Made by a program: the position numbers and the translations under genes | Shown here: in pieces, positions 4,723-9,094 of the stretch | How the letters are laid out: each line of letters starts with the position of its first letter | How positions within the stretch are numbered: the stretch's first letter is position 1 | Source: Candidatus Methanoplasma sp. | GTDB lineage: Archaea > Thermoplasmatota > Thermoplasmata > Methanomassiliicoccales > Methanomethylophilaceae | Direction: 5' to 3' | Assembly: GCA_031274665.1 (NCBI GenBank) | Contig: JAISPV010000034.1 | Location: forward strand, 1-9,094 | DNA length: 9,094 bases | The notes under the pieces: model-generated | What the model saw: the letters and a program-made list of their open reading frames with translations, nothing else | Databases searched by the model: none | What the model was told of the DNA's origin: nothing

Positions 4723-6791
4723 ACACAACGGAGGACATAGACCTCTACGATCACAGCCTTTACATCAACAGGGAGCTGTCGTGGTTAGAGTTCAACCGCA
4801 GATGTCTCGCCGAGGCCGGTGACAGTGACGTACCGCTGCTTGAACGGGTGAAGTTCCTTGCCATCGCATACGGGAACATGGACGAGTTCTTTATGATCAG
4901 GGTCCCGGGGCTGCTGCAGAAAGAAGAGAGCAGCAGCCTTATCGCCATCGGTCCGGACGTTTACCGCGACACAAAGGCGCTCATGAAGGAAATAAACGCA
5001 TCCGTCGATAATCTGGTGGACGGTTACGAGGCGTGCTGGGATCGTCTCAGGAAGGAGCTGTACGACAACGGCATAAGGATACATGATATAGGGTCCCTCT
5101 CGGACAGCCAGAAGGAGTGGGTCAAAGAGTATTACAGAGAAAGGGTGCACCCCCTGCTGACCCCTCTCGCATTGGATATCTCACATCCGTTCCCGTTCAT
5201 TTCAAGCAATTCGCTCAACGTCGCCGTAAGAATAAACAAAAAGAGCGGATTCATTTATGCAAGGGTAAAGGTGCCTGTGGGCATACTGCCGAGATTCGTA
5301 AGGATACTTTCCGAGTCCCCCGGGATGGATTTCGTCCAGCTTGAGGATATTGTGAAATCCGACATAAATGAACTGTTCCCCGGGATGAGAGTGACGGAAG
5401 CGTACATCTTCAGGGTCACAAGGAACGCGGACATAGAGGTCACGATAGACGAGGCATGCGATCTGATGTCCGCGGTGGAGACGTCTCTCGACTCAAGGGA
5501 CGTGGGGTTCCCGGTCAGGATGATGGTGGAAGAGGGTATGCCGCTGGATATGATATCCCTTTTCGGAAAGAACCTGAAACTCAGGGAGAACCAGATACAC
5601 ACGGCATCGCTGGGAGGGATGCTCCTCACAGACCTTTGGCAGATAGCGTCGCTGGATGTGCCGGAGTTAAAGGAGGATTCTTTCACCCCGTACGTCCCGC
5701 CGGAGTTCGGCGAGGGCAGGTGCATCTTCGATGCGATCAGAAAGAAAGACTGGGTCCTTTTCCATCCTTATGAATCCTTCGACATCATAGAGCGTTTTCT
5801 GAAAGAAGCGGCGGATGACGCGAGCGTACAGAGCATAAAGATCTGCCTGTACAGGATAGGGAAGGACCGCTCGATAATAAACTCCCTCAGAAGGGCCAGG
5901 GAAAAGGGTAAGACGGTCTCGGTCCTGATGGAACTGCGCGCTAAGTTCGACGAGACGAACAACATCTATCTTGCAAAGGAACTCGAAAAGATCGGCGTCC
6001 ACATGGTTTACGGTCCGGTCGATCTTAAGGTGCATTCCAAGATGCTGCAGGTGGTCAGGCTGGAAAAGGACAAACTGATCAGGTACACTCACATTAGCTC
6101 CGGCAACTACAACACCAGCACCGCAAAACAGTACGGGGACATTTCTTTCCTTACAGCCGACAAGGAGATGGGGGAGGACGTGGGCGAGCTCTTCAACGCT
6201 CTGACGGGGGTCTTCGGCCCGAGAGACTACAAGCACATCCTGGTAGCCCCGACGACGCTGAAGAAGGCCCTGATCGTTAAGATAAAAAAAGAGGCCGAGC
6301 ACGCTCTCAATGGAAAAAAGGCGTACATAGCGATGAAATCCAACGGTCTCGTCGACTCCGACATCATAGCGGAACTTTACAAAGCGTCAATTGCGGGTGT
6401 CAAGATAGATCTGAACATCAGAGGTCTCTGCTGCCTCAGGCCCGGCCTCAAAGGGATATCGGAGAACATCAGGGTGATAAGCATCGTCGACAGGTATCTG
6501 GAACATTCAAGGATATACTATTTCGAAAATGACGGCGACCCGGAGATGTACATGGGGTCGTCCGACATGATGCCGAGGAACCTGATCGCAAGGGTGGAGG
6601 TGCTGTTCCCCATCCTCGACAAAAAAATGCTCGCGTCGATAAAGAAGGACATTCTCGACATCCATCTGAAAGACAATGTCAAGGCCAAGTATCTGACCCC
6701 GAAGGGGAGATACGTCCCTTCGAAAAAGAAAGGCAAAAAATTCCGTTCGCAGAAATGGTTCATCGAGAACAGGGGCAAATGGCATGGCTGA
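4719..6791 (+). CDS. ppk1: Polyphosphate kinase 1
   Basis: PPK1 reversibly transfers the gamma phosphate of ATP to inorganic polyphosphate, building phosphate and energy stores. The 690 residues match the usual length (about 690). The N domain opens with INRELSWLEFNRRCL (16-30) and has NMDEFFMIRV (53-62). The head domain follows to about 320. The two phospholipase D-like catalytic domains carry H439 (DLKVHSKML), the expected phosphohistidine, and H596 (YLEHSRIYYFENDGD), plus the THISSGNYNTSTAKQYGD segment (457-474). The C-terminus is lysine-rich (PSKKKGKKF, 667-675). The start is GTG 4719, sharing GTGA with the hisD stop; this start gives the full N domain and no in-frame ATG fits. The frame is open further upstream, but that stretch is a shadow of hisD. 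It is coupled to hisD by a 4-base overlap and to ppx by 8 bases. Confidence 0.96.
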   Translation: MNTTEDIDLYDHSLYINRELSWLEFNRRCLAEAGDSDVPLLERVKFLAIAYGNMDEFFMIRVPGLLQKEESSSLIAIGPDVYRDTKALMKEINASVDNLVDGYEACWDRLRKELYDNGIRIHDIGSLSDSQKEWVKEYYRERVHPLLTPLALDISHPFPFISSNSLNVAVRINKKSGFIYARVKVPVGILPRFVRILSESPGMDFVQLEDIVKSDINELFPGMRVTEAYIFRVTRNADIEVTIDEACDLMSAVETSLDSRDVGFPVRMMVEEGMPLDMISLFGKNLKLRENQIHTASLGGMLLTDLWQIASLDVPELKEDSFTPYVPPEFGEGRCIFDAIRKKDWVLFHPYESFDIIERFLKEAADDASVQSIKICLYRIGKDRSIINSLRRAREKGKTVSVLMELRAKFDETNNIYLAKELEKIGVHMVYGPVDLKVHSKMLQVVRLEKDKLIRYTHISSGNYNTSTAKQYGDISFLTADKEMGEDVGELFNALTGVFGPRDYKHILVAPTTLKKALIVKIKKEAEHALNGKKAYIAMKSNGLVDSDIIAELYKASIAGVKIDLNIRGLCCLRPGLKGISENIRVISIVDRYLEHSRIYYFENDGDPEMYMGSSDMMPRNLIARVEVLFPILDKKMLASIKKDILDIHLKDNVKAKYLTPKGRYVPSKKKGKKFRSQKWFIENRGKWHG

Positions 6792-8301
6792 CGATACAAA
6801 GGTCGTGAGTTTCATTGATATCGGGACGAACACGATACACATACTCATTGTGCGTTTCTTCGGGGATTCCATGGGGACGCCGATATTCCAGGACAAGGAA
6901 ACGGTGAGGCTTGGGCAGCATCTTTTCAAATACGGGAGCATCGACAAGGACACACTGGAAAGGGCCAGCATTGTGATGTCGAATTTCGTGCGGCTTTCCA
7001 AGGACCTCGGCGCAGAAAAGATCATCACTTTTGCAACATGCGCCGCAAGGGAGGGGTCGAACAAGAAAGAGCTGATGGACGCGTTGAACGTGGAAGGCAT
7101 CGACGCTAAGGTGATCTCAGGGATGGAGGAGGCCAGGCTCATCAAGCTCGGGGTATTCGGTCCGAACGGCCCTCCCCAGAGGACGCTGGAGATAGACATC
7201 GGCGGAGGCAGCACGGAGATAGTGCTCTGCGAGGGGAAGGAGGACCTATTCCTTGACAGCCTGAGCCTCGGCGCGGTGAGGCTTGCGTACGGGTCGGACC
7301 TTGATCAGAACAAAGCGCTGACCTTCCGGGAATACGATTCGCTCAGACGGCAGGTGGACACGATGTCCTACCGCACCTGCCGCAGGATCAAGGAGATGGG
7401 GTTCGAAAAGGCCTACGGGTCATCCGGAACGTTGATCGCTCTTGCGGAGATGTGTGCGGCGAAAAGGGACGGCGATTCATCGTACATGATGTACTATGAA
7501 CTGGTGGAAGTGATGAAGGAGCTCTACAAAAAGGACGTCGAGGAGAGGAAGGGCGTACTCGGCATGAACCCTCTGAGGTCCGACATCATAGTATCCGGCG
7601 GTGCGGTGGCGGAAGAGCTCATGTATCTTCTCGGCATCGACAGGATAGAGATAAGCGAGAACGGTCTGAAACAGGGGATGGAGATAGACTATCTTTTGAA
7701 AAGCGGACATTTTAATTTCGACATCAGAGAATCGTCGGTGCTGAACCTCGCCAACAGATGCCAGTACGACAGAACGCACGCGGAGACCGTGCAGAGGAAC
7801 GCGCTCCTGCTTTTCGACAGGATGAAGGAGCTGGACATGCACGATATGGATGACGAAACGAGGATGCTTCTCTCATACGCAGCTTTGCTTCATGACATCG
7901 GAGAGTTCATCAGCTACACAAAGCACAACATCCATTCTTATATGATCATCATCAACTCCTTCCTGCCGGGGTTCGATAACGAAGAACTGAGGACAATGGG
8001 GCTGCTGACGAAGTTCCACCATAAAAGCTTCCCGCAAAGGAGGTCTAAGCATTTCAACGGCATGAAGGACGATGAGATCTCAGATCTCCTCATGTGCGCA
8101 ATGATGCTGAAGATCGCCGACATACTGGACAGGCATCGTAATGCGTCGGTAGACAGGATCGAACTGTCGGTATCGAAGGATAAAGTGACGATCGGTCTAG
8201 GCTCAGAATCAGATATCAATATGGAGATATGGAAGCTGAAAACGATAAATGATGATTTCAAAGAGGTCTTCGGTCAACCCCTCGAAATAAAGAGGCTTTA
8301 A
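6784..8301 (+). CDS. ppx: Exopolyphosphatase, Ppx/GppA family with C-terminal HD domain
   Basis: The product probably releases orthophosphate from polyphosphate ends, opposing the upstream kinase; some family members instead hydrolyse pppGpp. At 505 residues it is close to the two-part E. coli PPX (about 513). The ASKHA-fold half shows FIDIGTNTIHI (10-20), FATCAAREGSNK (83-94), VISGMEEARLI with the catalytic-type Glu at 115/116, IDIGGGSTEIVL (137-148), and SGTLIALAE and SGGAVAEEL near 214 and 271. The C-terminal half is HD-like: H332, H370-D371 in ALLHDIGEFISY, H381 and H384, and an acidic site near D446. The start ATG 6784 overlaps the end of ppk1 by 8 bases, so the two genes are very likely co-translated. 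The gene name is by homology; a choice between Ppx and GppA activity cannot be made from sequence alone, though pairing with ppk1 favours polyphosphate. Confidence 0.94.
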   Translation: MADDTKVVSFIDIGTNTIHILIVRFFGDSMGTPIFQDKETVRLGQHLFKYGSIDKDTLERASIVMSNFVRLSKDLGAEKIITFATCAAREGSNKKELMDALNVEGIDAKVISGMEEARLIKLGVFGPNGPPQRTLEIDIGGGSTEIVLCEGKEDLFLDSLSLGAVRLAYGSDLDQNKALTFREYDSLRRQVDTMSYRTCRRIKEMGFEKAYGSSGTLIALAEMCAAKRDGDSSYMMYYELVEVMKELYKKDVEERKGVLGMNPLRSDIIVSGGAVAEELMYLLGIDRIEISENGLKQGMEIDYLLKSGHFNFDIRESSVLNLANRCQYDRTHAETVQRNALLLFDRMKELDMHDMDDETRMLLSYAALLHDIGEFISYTKHNIHSYMIIINSFLPGFDNEELRTMGLLTKFHHKSFPQRRSKHFNGMKDDEISDLLMCAMMLKIADILDRHRNASVDRIELSVSKDKVTIGLGSESDINMEIWKLKTINDDFKEVFGQPLEIKRL

Positions 8302-8461
8302 CGCACAAGTCCCTCCTGCGAAGCGGTTCGTTCCGGACCCCCCGCACCTTTGTCATTGTCTGTTCACCACCTCATTGGCTGCGGCATCTGTAAGATCATT
8401 CTCAGCGGAAAGGACTGTGTGTATTACCAAAAAAGGCAATATCAATTCAATTATTGCAATG

Positions 8462-8472
8462 TTTAAAATATT
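8462..8472 (+). promoter_or_regulatory. Probable TATA box of a downstream transcript
   Basis: TTTAAAATATT is the same 11-mer as the proposed transposase TATA box. The expected start about 25 bases on would be near 8493, immediately before the hairpin at 8496. A 6-bp inverted repeat lies just upstream (8436-8457) and could bind a regulator. Confidence 0.45.
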
Positions 8473-8495
8473 GAAACAAATATCCAGAAATCATA

Positions 8496-8540
8496 GCAGG
8501 AGGCAACCCCTTGCACCGGTTTCGACCAGTTGCCTCTTGC
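8496..8540 (+). promoter_or_regulatory. 12-bp hairpin that hides an AGGAGG ribosome site
   Basis: GCAGGAGGCAAC (8496-8507) pairs with GTTGCCTCTTGC (8529-8540) around a 21-base loop, which can itself form GGT-TTCG-ACC. The one imperfect position is a G-U pair in plus-strand RNA but a C-A clash in minus-strand RNA, favouring a plus-strand transcript. AGGAGG (8498-8503) lies in the left arm, 7 bases before TTG 8511, which opens a 20-codon frame ending at TGA 8571-8573. Confidence 0.55.
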
Positions 8541-8631
8541 TCACATTCTCGTTCTGTTACGGAAGTTGTGTGATCGCCTCCATGCCGTCTGGTGTGAGGG
8601 CGCATCGTCATAGCGCTGCCGCCTCCCGCGC

Positions 8632-8639
8632 ATATTTAG
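8632..8639 (+). promoter_or_regulatory. Possible TATA box of nre
   Basis: ATATTTAG is a weak TATA-like element. A start about 25 bases downstream would be near 8660, fifteen bases before the ATG at 8675. If it is used, nre does not depend on the upstream 8462 promoter. Confidence 0.3.
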
Positions 8640-8644
8640 TGAGG

Positions 8645-8654
8645 TTTTTCTTTT
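8645..8654 (+). terminator. T-rich tract, possible archaeal terminator
   Basis: TTTTTCTTTT is the kind of U-rich sequence that can end archaeal transcription without a hairpin. It would close the candidate RNA that begins near 8494, shortly before the nre start. Confidence 0.3.
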
Positions 8655-8674
8655 AGAACGCCATACGGAAAGGC

Positions 8675-9094
8675 ATGGCGGACGCAGAGTTCTTCGACAA
8701 GATGGCCGAGCTCAATCAGTCTCAGTCGAAGTCCGGCCTCTGCACAATCTGCAAAGGCTCCAGAAGGCTCTGCGGAAAGGACCGCTGCCCGCTCATGATC
8801 AAATTCTATTCTCAACAAAGGACGATGCCGCTGATGGACATGAAGGATCTGGCGGGGTGCAGCCCGCCGGCGGTGTTCGTCGGCCGGTATGGGTATCCGA
8901 AGGTGGATATAGGCCCCCTGCTCCCGCCTGAGTTCGGGGACACATCCATCATGGACAAGCCGGAGCTCTGGGTGGGGAAGACTATAGACGAGATAGTCGA
9001 CATGAGGTTCAGACTGGTCAGAGGGAAGTTCAGGATAGATGCGAAGGATTTCAAGGCTGCCGGGAGGATGGTGGACAGCGTTCAGGAGCTGGCG
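8675..9094 (+). CDS. nreA: Nre family DNA repair protein, N-terminal part (cut by window end)
   Basis: Nre proteins are archaeal DNA-repair factors; haloarchaeal NreA works in the DNA-damage response and binds the sliding clamp PCNA through a C-terminal motif, which would lie outside this window. The 140 visible residues begin MADAEFFDKMAELNQ and include a zinc-finger-like set of four cysteines, C23, C26, C33 and C38 (LCTIC, then RLCGKDRCPL). The family signature PPAVFVGRYGYPKVDIGPLL follows at about 64-83, then DKPELWVGKTIDEIVDMRF (94-112). The ATG at 8675 gives the normal distance to the cysteine motif; a weak GGA lies 5 bases ahead. The frame is open to the last base. The choice between NreA and NreB paralogues is uncertain. 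It shares direction with ppx but is 373 bases away, so it is probably a separate unit. Confidence 0.93.
   Translation, partial: MADAEFFDKMAELNQSQSKSGLCTICKGSRRLCGKDRCPLMIKFYSQQRTMPLMDMKDLAGCSPPAVFVGRYGYPKVDIGPLLPPEFGDTSIMDKPELWVGKTIDEIVDMRFRLVRGKFRIDAKDFKAAGRMVDSVQELA

Larger units (their letters stand above)
8494..8654 (+). ncRNA. Candidate small structured RNA, or leader of nre
   Basis: This is inferred from layout: TATA box at 8462, a 12-bp stem at the predicted 5' end, a second bulged stem near 8572-8607 (GATCGCCTC with GAGGGCGCATC), and a T-rich tract at 8645-8654 that could end transcription. It matches no RNA family I recognise; it lacks the marks of tRNA, SRP RNA or RNase P RNA. If transcription continues, it would instead be a 180-base leader of the Nre gene. 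Ends are approximate. Confidence 0.28.
8302..8674. other. Long intergenic region with signs of a structured transcript
   Basis: No convincing protein gene was seen in these 373 bases; a 93-codon open frame (8375-8656, plus) lacks a ribosome site and reads as low-complexity S/A/R-rich sequence. The first 130 bases hold no clear terminator after ppx, only a weak CGAA/TTCG stem near 8320-8331. From 8436 the region becomes A+T-rich, with an inverted repeat GCAATA (8436-8441) and TATTGC (8452-8457), then a TATA box, a strong hairpin and a T-rich tract, described separately. Confidence 0.7.

Noticed and set aside
8310..8345. GGTTCGTTCC near 8325 resembling a tRNA T arm
   Set aside because: A tRNA ending here would begin inside ppx, and no acceptor, D or anticodon stems can be formed.
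8375..8656. 93-codon plus-strand open frame in the gap before nre
   Set aside because: No ribosome site, low-complexity S/A/R-rich translation, and it runs across the hairpin and TATA box.
1..9094. CRISPR array or tandem repeat array
   Set aside because: No regularly spaced repeats with unique spacers; the only short direct repeats are the paired A-tracts and the IS target duplication.

Overview
The window looks archaeal, probably from a methanogen-type euryarchaeote or Thermoplasmata relative such as the Methanomassiliicoccales; that placement is an inference, not a marker-gene result. The evidence is an archaea-specific Nre DNA-repair gene at the right end, TATA-box promoters (TTTAAAATATT, TATAATATAAA) about 25 bp before likely transcript starts, frequent AGG and ATA codons, and a GGAGGTGAT Shine-Dalgarno sequence.

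Left third (1-3315, all genes on the minus strand). This is an accessory island, visibly A+T-richer than the genes to its right outside the insertion sequence. A two-gene operon enters from the right. The first gene encodes an unrecognised, mostly helical protein of about 314 aa. Its stop codon overlaps (ATGA) the start of a small PIN-domain nuclease gene. The PIN gene is split after codon 26 by a 1,981-bp insertion sequence of the IS1634 type (316-2296). The element has 21-bp terminal inverted repeats with one mismatch, a 5-bp target duplication (TTTAA) and one long DDE transposase. Removing the element and one TTTAA copy restores a continuous PIN frame, which then runs off the left edge of the window. 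The pair looks like an uncharacterised toxin-antitoxin-like or RNA-processing module whose nuclease has recently been inactivated.

Middle (3316-8301, plus strand). After a 150-bp divergent promoter region come three overlapping genes: hisD (last step of histidine synthesis), ppk1 (polyphosphate kinase) and a ppx/gppA-type exopolyphosphatase with a C-terminal HD domain. Overlaps of 4 and 8 bases suggest one translationally coupled transcript. It puts polyphosphate synthesis and breakdown under shared control, together with a histidine gene.

Right end (8302-9094). A gap of about 370 bp has no convincing protein gene but has a layout suggesting a small structured RNA or a long structured leader: a TATA box, a 12-bp hairpin that buries an AGGAGG sequence, and a T-rich tract. 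After it comes the 5' part of nre, cut by the window edge.
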